Shown here: piece by piece, positions 26,803-34,820 of the stretch | Position numbering within the stretch: position 1 is the first letter of the stretch | Layout: each line of letters starts with the position of its first letter | From: an uncultured Candidatus Pelagibacter sp. | Lineage (GTDB): Bacteria > Pseudomonadota > Alphaproteobacteria > Pelagibacterales > Pelagibacteraceae | Assembly (NCBI GenBank): GCA_905620495.1 | Contig: CAJQTK010000030.1 | Span: 1 to 34,820 of the forward strand | Direction of reading: 5' to 3' | DNA: 34,820 nt | Position numbers and translations under genes: made by a program | Notes under the pieces: generated by a model | The model's database searches: none | Seen by the model: the letters and a program-made list of their open reading frames with translations, nothing else | What the model was told of the DNA's origin: nothing

Positions 26803-27645
26803 TTAATTATTATTTTTTGCAACTATTATTGATTTTAATTTATCGTTATTTTGTTTTACTATTAAATCTGAAAAAGTTTCTTGTTCTTTAATCCAGTTGT
26901 CATAATTGCCTTCACTTTGAACTATGACTTTTGCTCTCATAGCATAGTGACCTACCCCACAGTATTCGGCACATAAAACCTCATACTCCCCCAATTTATT
27001 TGGTTCAAACCAATAATAAGTAATTATTCCAGGAATAGCATCCATCTTTGCTCTAAATTGAGGTACATAAAAATTATGCAAAACATCAAGTGATCTTAAT
27101 AAAATTTTTACTGGCCTATTTGTTTTTAGGTGAAGCACATCGTCTTGAATTAAAATATCATCTTTTCCATTTGGGTCATCCAAATTCATTCCATAAGGAT
27201 TGTCGTCACTAATTTTTGCTACATGAGCAGTGCCTAATATTCCATCTTCACCTGGCAATCTATATTGCCATCCCCATTGCCACGCATTCACCTCGACGTG
27301 CAATGCATTTTTTGGAGTATTAATATAATTGTTATAAACAATAAGTCCTGGTGCCAAAAGAGCTATCACTCCTATAGTGGTCGCAATAGTTAATATTTTT
27401 TCTAATTTATGATCTTCTGGTTTGTATTCAACCATACGACCTTCTTTATAAGAATACTTTAAAATGCAGTACACCATGAATAAACAAACTAAAATAAATA
27501 CTCCACCACCAATCCAAAAAGTTAAATTAATTGTATCATCCATTGCTCCCCAATTTGAAGCTATGTCTGTCCACCACCATGGAGTAAAAATATGGAACAA
27601 AACTGAACCAACAATTACTCCTAAAAATATAATTCCTGCATGCAT
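26803..27645 (-). CDS. coxB: Cytochrome c oxidase subunit II
   Basis: 280 aa; NAWQWGWQYRLPGEDG, LDVLHNFYVPQFRAKMDAIPG, CuA motif CAEYCGVGHYAM. Confidence 0.95.
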   Translation of the reverse strand: MHAGIIFLGVIVGSVLFHIFTPWWWTDIASNWGAMDDTINLTFWIGGGVFILVCLFMVYCILKYSYKEGRMVEYKPEDHKLEKILTIATTIGVIALLAPGLIVYNNYINTPKNALHVEVNAWQWGWQYRLPGEDGILGTAHVAKISDDNPYGMNLDDPNGKDDILIQDDVLHLKTNRPVKILLRSLDVLHNFYVPQFRAKMDAIPGIITYYWFEPNKLGEYEVLCAEYCGVGHYAMRAKVIVQSEGNYDNWIKEQETFSDLIVKQNNDKLKSIIVAKNNN

Positions 27646-27735
27646 AATTTAAGTGTTATAGAAGAAATATACATATAATCTAGAGACAAAATGTCTTAAT
27701 AAATTAGCAAATAAGCCTATATAACTCTATCAAAT

Positions 27736-27927
27736 ATGCTAGAAAAATTTGAAATTTATATAATTATACTTATTTTGGTGTTTCTTTTTTATGTTGTAAT
27801 TTCACTAGGCGCAGGAGTTTTTTCAAAAAAAGAAAAAAAACCAGAAGTAAAAAAATATTTAAGATCTGTAAATATCTTATTAATTTTCATAGTTATTGTT
27901 GGAACTGTTTTAATGTTGTTTCTTTAA
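27736..27927 (+). CDS. Small two-TM hypothetical protein
   Basis: 63 aa; IYIIILILVFLFYVVISLGAGVFSKKEKKPEVKKYLRSVNILLIFIVIVGTVLMLFL. It fills most of the space between the two minus-strand cox genes. Confidence 0.6.
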   Translation: MLEKFEIYIIILILVFLFYVVISLGAGVFSKKEKKPEVKKYLRSVNILLIFIVIVGTVLMLFL

Positions 27928-27932
27928 AAAAC

Positions 27933-28613
27933 TTAACTAAGTAACGCTCGGCACCAAGCAATAACAGTATCATTAAAAACATACATAATTAAAAAAAACA
28001 TAGTCCAAACAATTAATAAAAAAATCCAATAGAGAGATAAGGCTTCTATACTTTTTTTATGACTTGTAATTTCTTTCTGTTCAAGTTTGCTAATTTTAGA
28101 AAAAACTTTTCCCCAAAAAAATAATCCGCCAAGCAAATGAAGCCCGTGTAGTGCTGTGAATATATAAAAAGACGAAAAATAATTATTCGTAGATACATAA
28201 TTTCCATCTTTCATTAACTGAAACCAAAAAAATATTTGCCCAAATAAGAAGACGTAACTTAAAAATCCAACTATAAGTAAGTTTTTTTTAATTTTTTCAT
28301 AAATATTTTTTTTTAAATCTTTTGTAATTTTATTAAAAAAATAAGTTACGGATAATAAAATTAGAGTATTTACCCATAGTAAATTTGGTTTTAGTAAATA
28401 TTGTGTATCTTGCGTTGTTGGAATGCTATAAAGATAACCCGTAATAATTAGACTGAATAATACAGTGCTTACACCAAAAATTACTATGACAGCTGATGTT
28501 TGATTTGAAATATCAAATGTTTTACCTTGATGATAATTATCTGTTGCCATCTGCTCTTTATCCCAAGGTTTGTCAGACAGTGCGCCAAAAAGTTTCTTAA
28601 AAAATTTAGACAT
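27933..28613 (-). CDS. Second heme-copper oxidase subunit III-like membrane protein
   Basis: 226 aa; FYIFTALHGLHLLGGLFFWGKVF and SLYWIFLLIVWTMFFLIMYV match a subunit III C-terminal pattern. Confidence 0.78.
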   Translation of the reverse strand: MSKFFKKLFGALSDKPWDKEQMATDNYHQGKTFDISNQTSAVIVIFGVSTVLFSLIITGYLYSIPTTQDTQYLLKPNLLWVNTLILLSVTYFFNKITKDLKKNIYEKIKKNLLIVGFLSYVFLFGQIFFWFQLMKDGNYVSTNNYFSSFYIFTALHGLHLLGGLFFWGKVFSKISKLEQKEITSHKKSIEALSLYWIFLLIVWTMFFLIMYVFNDTVIAWCRALLS

Positions 28614-28645
28614 AATTGTTATCTGTAATATATAATGATTAAATT

Positions 28646-29233
28646 ATGAAATTAAAGACTTCAATTACGATACTGGGAGGTTGCTTAGCAATTTTTATAT
28701 TTATTATGCTACCTATTGTATTATCGGTACAAGAAAAAAAGGAGGATATTGTCGCATCGTATACTGGTTCTACATTTATATTAAAAGATGTGAATAATAA
28801 CCCAGTAACAGAAAAATCTTTTCAAGGGCCATTAACTGCAATTTTTTTTGGTTTTACAAACTGCCCTGATATATGTCCACTGACCTTAGCTAATCTAGAT
28901 GAAATTATTGGAAAATTAGATGATGTGGAAAAAGAAAAATTCAAAATTTATTTTGTAAGTATTGATCCCGAAAGAGATAAACCTGAAATAATTAAAAATT
29001 ATCTAAATTCATTTAAAAATGAAATTTATGGAATAACAGGAGATCCTGAAAAAATATTTTTACTTTCAAAATCTTGGGGTGTTTTAAGTGAAAAAATTTT
29101 TAATGAAGATGGTAGTTACTTAATTAACCATAGCTCTTCAATACTTTTACTTAATAATGGAAAATACATTGATCGTATTAGTCATCATGAAAATTTAAAT
29201 AATATTTTTAAAATAGTTAAGAAATATTTATAA
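28646..29233 (+). CDS. SCO1/SenC/PrrC-family copper chaperone / thioredoxin-like protein
   Basis: 195 aa; AIFFGFTNCPDICPLTLANLDEI (CxxxC), IYFVSIDPERDKPEIIKNYLNSF, LINHSSSILLL. Confidence 0.93.
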   Translation: MKLKTSITILGGCLAIFIFIMLPIVLSVQEKKEDIVASYTGSTFILKDVNNNPVTEKSFQGPLTAIFFGFTNCPDICPLTLANLDEIIGKLDDVEKEKFKIYFVSIDPERDKPEIIKNYLNSFKNEIYGITGDPEKIFLLSKSWGVLSEKIFNEDGSYLINHSSSILLLNNGKYIDRISHHENLNNIFKIVKKYL

Positions 29234-29929
29234 ATCTAAACAGTAATTAATTATAGAAATTGCAGAAATAACTGCTGTTTCTGATCTTAATATATTTTTA
29301 TTTATTTTGATTGGTTGAACGTCTTTAAATGAAAGAATTTGCTCCCTTTCAGCCTCTGAGAAATCACCTTCTGGACCAGTGATTATACATGTTGGATTTT
29401 CTGTTAATTTTTCTAAATTTAATTTCTTATTTTTAGAGTTTAAATCTGTAAATATTAGGTTAATTTTATTGTTTAAAAAAAATTTTAAATTTTGTGGTTT
29501 TTCAATAGAAGGTACATTAATTCTATTTGACTGTTCTGCGGCTTCTATAATAACTTTCTCAATTCGTTCTTTATTTATTTTTCTAACAACTGTTCTGTCA
29601 AAAATAATAGGTAAAAATTTAGTTACCCCTAATTCGGTTGCTTTTTGAATCATGAAGTTAAAATAATTTGATTTAATTGGTGAAAAAGCTAACCATAATT
29701 CTTTGGTATTTTCTTTCTGTCTTAATTGTTTTGTAATATTAAATTCAACTATACTTTTTGATATATCTAAAATTTTTGCTTCCCATTCACCACTACTATT
29801 AAACAAAGCAAAAACCTCATTCACTTTAATTCTCATCACTTTATTTACATAATGAGATTGTGATTTATTAAGTCTACCTGTTAAATTAATTGATAAACTT
29901 TCTTTGAAAAATAATCTAATATTACTCAT
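29228..29929 (-). CDS. rsmE: 16S rRNA (uracil1498-N3)-methyltransferase
   Basis: 233 aa; HYVNKVMRIKVNEVF, KATELGVTKFLPI, IEAAEQSNRINVPSIEKP, IITGPEGDFSEAEREQI, LGxxILRxETA-like KINKNILRSETAVISAI. Confidence 0.94.
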   Translation of the reverse strand: MSNIRLFFKESLSINLTGRLNKSQSHYVNKVMRIKVNEVFALFNSSGEWEAKILDISKSIVEFNITKQLRQKENTKELWLAFSPIKSNYFNFMIQKATELGVTKFLPIIFDRTVVRKINKERIEKVIIEAAEQSNRINVPSIEKPQNLKFFLNNKINLIFTDLNSKNKKLNLEKLTENPTCIITGPEGDFSEAEREQILSFKDVQPIKINKNILRSETAVISAISIINYCLDL

Positions 29930-29946
29930 TAATTTTAATTTAATTT

Positions 29947-30609
29947 ATGAAAAATATTAAAGCAATAATTTTTGATGCATATGGCACTTTATTTGATGCC
30001 AATTCAGCAGCAGAAAAATGTAAAGATAAAATTGGTGATAAGTGGGAAGGTTTTGCTAATTACTGGCGAACTACTCAACTAGAATACACTTGGCTTAGAA
30101 GCTTAATGAATAGACATAAAGACTTTTGGCAAGTGACAGAAGATAGTTTAGATAAATCAATGAAGGCATTTGAGATAGATGCTTCAATGAAAAATGAATT
30201 ATTAAACCTTTATAAGGTACTCTCACCCTTTCCAGAAGTGCCTGAAGTTTTAAAAAAACTAAAAGAAAAAAATTATAAATTAGGTATTCTTTCTAATGGA
30301 ACACCTTCTCTTCTTAATGAGCTAGTTAAGAGTAATAATTTAGATAATATATTTGATGATATATTTTCAGTCGAAGAAGTTGGAATTTATAAACCAGACT
30401 CAAAAGTTTATGACATGCCAATTAATAAATACCAAATACAAAAAGAAGAAGTTGCATTTTTAAGTGCAAATACTTGGGATGTGTCTGGTGGTGGAAATTA
30501 TGGTTACAGTTCTATTTGGGTAAACAGAAATAATAATATTTTTGATAACCTTGATTACAAACCTAAAGAAGAAGTAAAAAACTTAAAACAGCTACTTGAT
30601 ATTATCTAA
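29947..30609 (+). CDS. HAD-superfamily hydrolase, haloacid dehalogenase type II-like
   Basis: 220 aa; KAIIFDAYGTLFDANSA, YWRTTQLEYTWLRSLM, LGILSNGTPSLL, VGIYKPDSKVYDM, FLSANTWDVSGGGNYG. Confidence 0.92.
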   Translation: MKNIKAIIFDAYGTLFDANSAAEKCKDKIGDKWEGFANYWRTTQLEYTWLRSLMNRHKDFWQVTEDSLDKSMKAFEIDASMKNELLNLYKVLSPFPEVPEVLKKLKEKNYKLGILSNGTPSLLNELVKSNNLDNIFDDIFSVEEVGIYKPDSKVYDMPINKYQIQKEEVAFLSANTWDVSGGGNYGYSSIWVNRNNNIFDNLDYKPKEEVKNLKQLLDII

Positions 30610-30961
30610 TTCTGTTTTCTTCAAAATTCTTATTTAATTTTACTGAAATAGTTCGGGTATTTCTTTTATTCCATTCAGAAAAAGATCTTAATATTGGCAT
30701 AACCGAAAGGCCAAATTCAGTAAGTGAATACTCAACTTTTGGTGGCATTATTTGAATGACTTTTCTATTGACGATTCCATCAGCCTCTAACTCTTTAAGC
30801 TGTTTAGATAGCATTTGTTGTGTAATGGTTTTCAATGCTTTTTTAAACTCACCAAATCTCATTTTTTTTTGTTGTAGTAAGCCAAACAAGATCCTAATTT
30901 TCCATTTACCTCCAAGAAAGTAAACTGCTCTTTCTGCCGGACAATCTATTAAATTTTTCAT
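30602..30961 (-). CDS. HxlR-family transcriptional regulator
   Basis: 119 aa; CPAERAVYFLGGKWKIRILFGLLQQKKMRFGEFKKALKTITQQMLSKQLKELEADGIVNRKV...PPKVEYSLTEFG. Confidence 0.93.
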   Translation of the reverse strand: MKNLIDCPAERAVYFLGGKWKIRILFGLLQQKKMRFGEFKKALKTITQQMLSKQLKELEADGIVNRKVIQIMPPKVEYSLTEFGLSVMPILRSFSEWNKRNTRTISVKLNKNFEENRIR

Positions 30962-30988
30962 GGTATGATTTTATATACTGGTATGATT
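30961..30988. promoter_or_regulatory. Direct repeat TGGTATGATT (x2, 18-bp period) in the HxlR/CDGSH divergent region; candidate operator or extended -10
   Basis: TGGTATGATT at 30961-30970 and 30979-30988; the first copy abuts the HxlR start codon. Confidence 0.45.
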
Positions 30989-31055
30989 ATATTGCCTTAT
31001 TGCTTTATTCATAGCAAAGTAATAGATACAGGTCAACTAAATTGAAAGGGTACAA

Positions 31056-31292
31056 ATGACTAAAGGACAAAAAGCAGGTGATGGACCAATCGCAGTTGAA
31101 GTTGAAAAAGATAAATCTTATTACTGGTGTTCATGTGGTAAATCAAAAAATCAACCCTTTTGTGATGCTTCACACAAAGGTACAGAATTTACTCCCTTAG
31201 CTTATAAAGCAGAAGAAACAAAAAAAGTGTTTTTTTGTGCTTGTAAACAAACTAACAACCAGCCATTTTGTGATGGTTCACATAGCAAATAA
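31056..31292 (+). CDS. Tandem CDGSH-type iron-sulfur protein
   Basis: 78 aa with two motifs: CSCGKSKNQPFCDASH and CACKQTNNQPFCDGSH. Confidence 0.93.
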   Translation: MTKGQKAGDGPIAVEVEKDKSYYWCSCGKSKNQPFCDASHKGTEFTPLAYKAEETKKVFFCACKQTNNQPFCDGSHSK

Positions 31293-31295
31293 ATT

Positions 31296-31670
31296 ATGAC
31301 AAATATATTAGATTTAGTAGGAAGAATTTTTATCTCTCTTATTTTTTTATTAAGTGGAATTAATAAAATCGGCAACTATGAGGGAACCATTGGATGGATG
31401 GAGTCTTTGGGGATGCCAGGAATTTTTTTAATTCCAGCGATCATACTTGAAATAGGTGCTGCAATATTAATTATAGTTGGCTTTAAAGTTAAAATCTCAG
31501 CTGTGTTACTAAGTGTATTTTGTATAGTTACTGCGGTCATTTTTCATAATGACTTTTCAAATCAAATGGACTTTATTGGCTTTATGAAAAATATTGGATT
31601 GGCTGGAGGTTTTTTATTACTAGCAGTTAATGGAGCAAAAGATTTCAGTCTAGATAAAAAATTTAGTTAA
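31296..31670 (+). CDS. DoxX-family membrane protein
   Basis: 124 aa; GRIFISLIFLLSGINKIGNYEGTIGWMESLGMPG, four hydrophobic segments. Confidence 0.88.
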   Translation: MTNILDLVGRIFISLIFLLSGINKIGNYEGTIGWMESLGMPGIFLIPAIILEIGAAILIIVGFKVKISAVLLSVFCIVTAVIFHNDFSNQMDFIGFMKNIGLAGGFLLLAVNGAKDFSLDKKFS

Positions 31671-32509
31671 TGAGTAAAATAGAAATTGAAAAAATAATAG
31701 AACCAGTTGCAGCATCAGATGGTGCTGGAGTTAAATTAAAAAGAAGTATTGGTACTCATCTTATAGATTATCATGATCCTTTTTTAATGTTGGATGAATT
31801 TGGTTCTGAAAATAAAGATGATTATATTGGGGGCTTCCCCCCTCACCCTCACAGAGGAATTGAAACAGTAACTTATATGCTTGCTGGTAACTTTGAACAC
31901 AAAGACAGTACGGGTGGCGAAGGTATAATGAGCGCTGGAGATGTTCAGTGGATGAAAACTGGTAGTGGAATAATTCATTCAGAAATGCCCGCAATGAAAG
32001 AAGGTAAGCTTCATGGTTTTCAATTATGGGTGAACATGCCTGCCAAATTGAAAATGACTAAACCTGAATACATTTATATTGATGCTGATAAAATGAGCAC
32101 TCATAAAGATGATGATAAAACTGTCAAAGTGATTGCTGGAAAGTTTCAAGATGCAGAAGGACCCGTTAAAGGTCACAATGTTGAACCCGTTTACTTTGAT
32201 GTGGAGCTTGAAAAAGAAAAAGAGTTTAATTTTAATCTTCCCTCATCACACAATTCATTAATATATTTAGTTGAAGGTGAAATTAAAGTTGCCGATCAAG
32301 ATCATGATGCTGTTAAAGATTCTACTTTAATTATTCTAACTAGAGGTGAAAAATTGAAAGTCTCTAGCTTAACAAAAGCAAAGTTTTTATTGATATCTGG
32401 TAAACCTATTGGTGAGCCTATTGCAAGGGGTGGTCCATTTGTGATGAATACTAAAGCAGAGATCTTGCAAGCAGTACAAGATTATCATAATGATACATTT
32501 GTAAAATAA
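31670..32509 (+). CDS. Pirin-family protein (cupin)
   Basis: 279 aa; DPFLMLDEFGS, GFPPHPHRGIETVTYMLAGNFEHKDSTGGEGIMSAGDVQWMKTGSGIIHSEMP. Confidence 0.95.
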   Translation: MSKIEIEKIIEPVAASDGAGVKLKRSIGTHLIDYHDPFLMLDEFGSENKDDYIGGFPPHPHRGIETVTYMLAGNFEHKDSTGGEGIMSAGDVQWMKTGSGIIHSEMPAMKEGKLHGFQLWVNMPAKLKMTKPEYIYIDADKMSTHKDDDKTVKVIAGKFQDAEGPVKGHNVEPVYFDVELEKEKEFNFNLPSSHNSLIYLVEGEIKVADQDHDAVKDSTLIILTRGEKLKVSSLTKAKFLLISGKPIGEPIARGGPFVMNTKAEILQAVQDYHNDTFVK

Positions 32510-33483
32510 TGAAAACTATTAAAATAGAAAAATTTGGCGGTCCTGAAGTTTTAAAAATTAAAGATATTGAAATCGGCAAACCAGGTCCAAAAGAAGTTCT
32601 TATAAAAAATTTATCAATTGGCCTTAACTATATTGATGTTTATCACCGAACAGGCTTGTACCCTATTCCTCTTCCAAGTGGGATTGGTTTAGAGACATGT
32701 GGAATAATAGAAGAGGTTGGTTCTGAAGTTGATCTATTTAAAGTTGGAGATAGAGTGGCTCACTCTTCAATGCCAATTGGTAGTTATTCAGAAAAACAAT
32801 TATTTCCTCAAGAAAAACTAGTTTTAGTTCCAGAGGGTATTTCAGATGAAATTGCATCTTGCATTATGCTTAAAGGAATTACTGCTGAATATTTATTACA
32901 CAGAGCTTACCCAATTAAAAAAGGTGACAAAGTTTTATACCACGCAGCAGCTGGTGGTGTAGGTCAAATATTATGTCAGTGGGCTAATGCATTAGGAGCT
33001 GAGGTTATTGGAACAGTTGGCTCTAAAGAAAAGGAAGCTATTGCTAAAAAAAATGGTTGTCATCATGTGATAAATTATACAGATACAAATTTTGTTGAAG
33101 AGGTAGAAAAAATTGTAGGTAAAAACGGTATTGATGTTGTCTATGATGGTGTTGGTATTAAAACATTTGATGGATCAATTGAAACATTAAAAGTTAGAGG
33201 CATGATGGTCGCTTTTGGTAACGCTTCAGGTTACGTTGATACTATAGATGTTAAGAAACACATTAATGCAAAAGGATTATTTTTTACACGTCCATCAATT
33301 GCTCACTACACAGCTACAAGAGAAGAATTAGTTGAATCTGCAAAAAAAGTTTTTAATGCTGTATTATCTGGAAAGTTTAAGGTTGAAATTTTTAAGAAAT
33401 ATCCACTTAGTGATGCGAAGAAAGCACATGAAGAATTAGAAGCAAGACTATTAACTGGTCCTGCAGTTATTATTCCTAATTAA
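32509..33483 (+). CDS. NADPH:quinone oxidoreductase (zinc-independent MDR family)
   Basis: 324 aa; KIEKFGGPEVLKIKDIEIGKPGPKEVLIKN, YIDVYHRTGLYPIPLPSGIGLE, VLYHAAAGGVGQILCQWANALGAEVIGTVGS. Confidence 0.93.
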   Translation: MKTIKIEKFGGPEVLKIKDIEIGKPGPKEVLIKNLSIGLNYIDVYHRTGLYPIPLPSGIGLETCGIIEEVGSEVDLFKVGDRVAHSSMPIGSYSEKQLFPQEKLVLVPEGISDEIASCIMLKGITAEYLLHRAYPIKKGDKVLYHAAAGGVGQILCQWANALGAEVIGTVGSKEKEAIAKKNGCHHVINYTDTNFVEEVEKIVGKNGIDVVYDGVGIKTFDGSIETLKVRGMMVAFGNASGYVDTIDVKKHINAKGLFFTRPSIAHYTATREELVESAKKVFNAVLSGKFKVEIFKKYPLSDAKKAHEELEARLLTGPAVIIPN

Positions 33484-33884
33484 TCTAAATCAACATCCAT
33501 ATCAGACATATGTAATTTTAATGCGTTTGTTGATATATGAATTTCTCTTAAAAAAACTAAAATTGAAACCATCATTGATAAACAACAAGATCCAAAAATT
33601 ATCCTTGCTACAAAAATTTCATTTAGATAGAGAGCAAACACAGTTAGCAAATTAAATAAAAGACCAAAAGCTGCAAACATAATAGTCCACTTCAATAGCA
33701 CAATTCTTCCACTTAAATTTATAAACTGCTTTTTCCACTCAGGAGGAATATGGTTTTCATAAACATGCTCATCATGAAGCTGCCTAATAAGCTTACTTAA
33801 TGAGTGAAATCTATTACTATAGATATTCATAAGCAAAGGTATTGCTGGAAACATTAATGCTGTAACTGTGTAATCTATATTCAT
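33480..33884 (-). CDS. DUF2721-like membrane protein
   Basis: About 134 aa from ATG at 33884 (MNIDYTVTALMFPAIPLLMNIYSNRFHSLSKLIRQLHDE...); several hydrophobic segments. The track start at 33893 is a TTG. Confidence 0.6.
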   Translation of the reverse strand: MNIDYTVTALMFPAIPLLMNIYSNRFHSLSKLIRQLHDEHVYENHIPPEWKKQFINLSGRIVLLKWTIMFAAFGLLFNLLTVFALYLNEIFVARIIFGSCCLSMMVSILVFLREIHISTNALKLHMSDMDVDLD

Positions 33885-33936
33885 ACGAATCAATTTGATT
33901 ATGAAACTAGACTTTGTTATTTACAAGCAAATTATA

Positions 33937-34800
33937 ATGAAACAATTAAACCTTTTTATTGAACTAACAAGACTGAAAAAGCCAATTGGTTTTATGCTAT
34001 TATTTTGGCCTTGCGCATGGGGCTTAACAATTGCTTATGATTTCTCAAACGGTCTAAATGATTATTTTTTTTATCTGTTTTTATTTTTTTTAGGATCAGT
34101 TTTAATGAGATCTGCAGGATGTATAGTGAACGATATTTTAGATAAAGAGTTTGATAAAAAAGTATCCAGAACAAAAAATAGACCTATAGCATCTGGAAAA
34201 GTATCCATAAAACTTGGTTTAGCTTACGTAATTTATTTGTGCTTAATTGCACTATTGGTTTTATTAAACTTCAATACTTTAACAATAGTATTAGCATTAG
34301 GCTCTATGCCCTTAGCATTCGTCTATCCTTTAATGAAGAGGTATACATATTGGCCACAACTTTTTTTAGGAATTACTTTCAACTATGGTTTAATTCTTGG
34401 CTGGGTTTGCATTAAAAGTCAAATAGATATGCTACCTATAATATTTTATGTAGGAGCCATATTTTGGACACTGGGGTTCGACACAATATATGGATATCAA
34501 GATATAAAGGATGATGAAATAATAGGAGTAAAATCGACTTCAATAAAATTTAAAAAAAATCCAGAGTTATTTTTAATAATATGTTATTTAATCTTTACAA
34601 TATCTTTAATCTTAGTGGGACTTTTTATGAAATTTAACCTGATGTATTATTTTTCTTTAGCACTTACTGCGTTGCATTTATTTTTTTATCAAATTTACAA
34701 TTTTAACTTTAAGGACCCGAAAAATAGTTTAATGATTTTTAAAAGTAACAACTTTCTTGGTGTGGTTGTTTTGTGTAATATTTTAATTGGGAAGGTTTAA
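33937..34800 (+). CDS. ubiA: 4-hydroxybenzoate polyprenyltransferase (UbiA)
   Basis: LFIELTRLKKPIGFMLLFWPCAWGL, RSAGCIVNDILDKEFDKKVSRTKNRPIASGKVS, DTIYGYQDIKDDEIIGVKSTSI. Start at 33937 (MKQLNLF) or 33901 (MKLDFV) is uncertain. Confidence 0.93.
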   Translation: MKQLNLFIELTRLKKPIGFMLLFWPCAWGLTIAYDFSNGLNDYFFYLFLFFLGSVLMRSAGCIVNDILDKEFDKKVSRTKNRPIASGKVSIKLGLAYVIYLCLIALLVLLNFNTLTIVLALGSMPLAFVYPLMKRYTYWPQLFLGITFNYGLILGWVCIKSQIDMLPIIFYVGAIFWTLGFDTIYGYQDIKDDEIIGVKSTSIKFKKNPELFLIICYLIFTISLILVGLFMKFNLMYYFSLALTALHLFFYQIYNFNFKDPKNSLMIFKSNNFLGVVVLCNILIGKV

Positions 34801-34820
34801 TTATTAATGAAAAAAATAGA

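Noticed and set aside
30993-31017. Imperfect hairpin TTGCTTTATTCATAGCAA in the HxlR/CDGSH intergenic region
   Set aside because: Arms do not pair cleanly and the loop is tiny; insufficient to call a structured RNA or operator.
31761-31994. Two minus-strand ORFs (31761..31994 and 31784..31978) opposite pirin
   Set aside because: Antisense shadows of a strongly conserved pirin sequence.
1-34820. CRISPR arrays, transposases, integrases, toxin-antitoxin pairs, phage genes, restriction or other anti-phage defence systems
   Set aside because: None seen. The only DNA methyltransferase is a CcrM-type orphan with no adjacent restriction gene, and the single tRNA is not flanked by an integrase or repeated tRNA end.
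34807-34820. Possible start of another gene (ATGAAAAAAATAGA) at the right edge
   Set aside because: Only 14 bases visible; cannot be supported as a feature.

Overview
The window is a compact, AT-rich, almost fully coding chromosomal segment. Protein content and gene order point to a marine alphaproteobacterium of the SAR11/Pelagibacterales type; this is inference, since no search was run. On the + strand the main blocks are: UDG-rnhB-ccrM; dciA-like(DUF721)-dsbA-like-smc; F0 ATP synthase atpI-B-E-b'-b; a carotenoid/retinal cluster crtI-crtB-crtY-blh; ispH-thrB-rnhA; SCO; a HAD hydrolase; and a CDGSH-DoxX-pirin-quinone oxidoreductase operon divergent from an HxlR regulator. On the - strand are: cca (partial), tRNA-Gln(TTG), ispE, a TPR protein, a FAD monooxygenase, mutY, a peroxiredoxin, thrC, a cytochrome c oxidase cluster (ctaB, an 87-aa small protein, coxIV, coxIII, coxI, coxII), a second subunit III-like protein, rsmE and DUF2721. 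I found no mobile elements, CRISPR arrays, phage genes or rRNA. I saw no clearly new multi-gene system. The observations most worth follow-up are an 857-aa SMC with no recognisable hinge, a retinal-biosynthesis cassette directly behind the F0 ATP synthase genes, abutting divergent start codons (CATATG) for mutY and DUF721, a tRNA whose encoded CCA end lies 3 nt upstream of the CCA-adding enzyme gene, and a cluster of GANTC sites upstream of ccrM.
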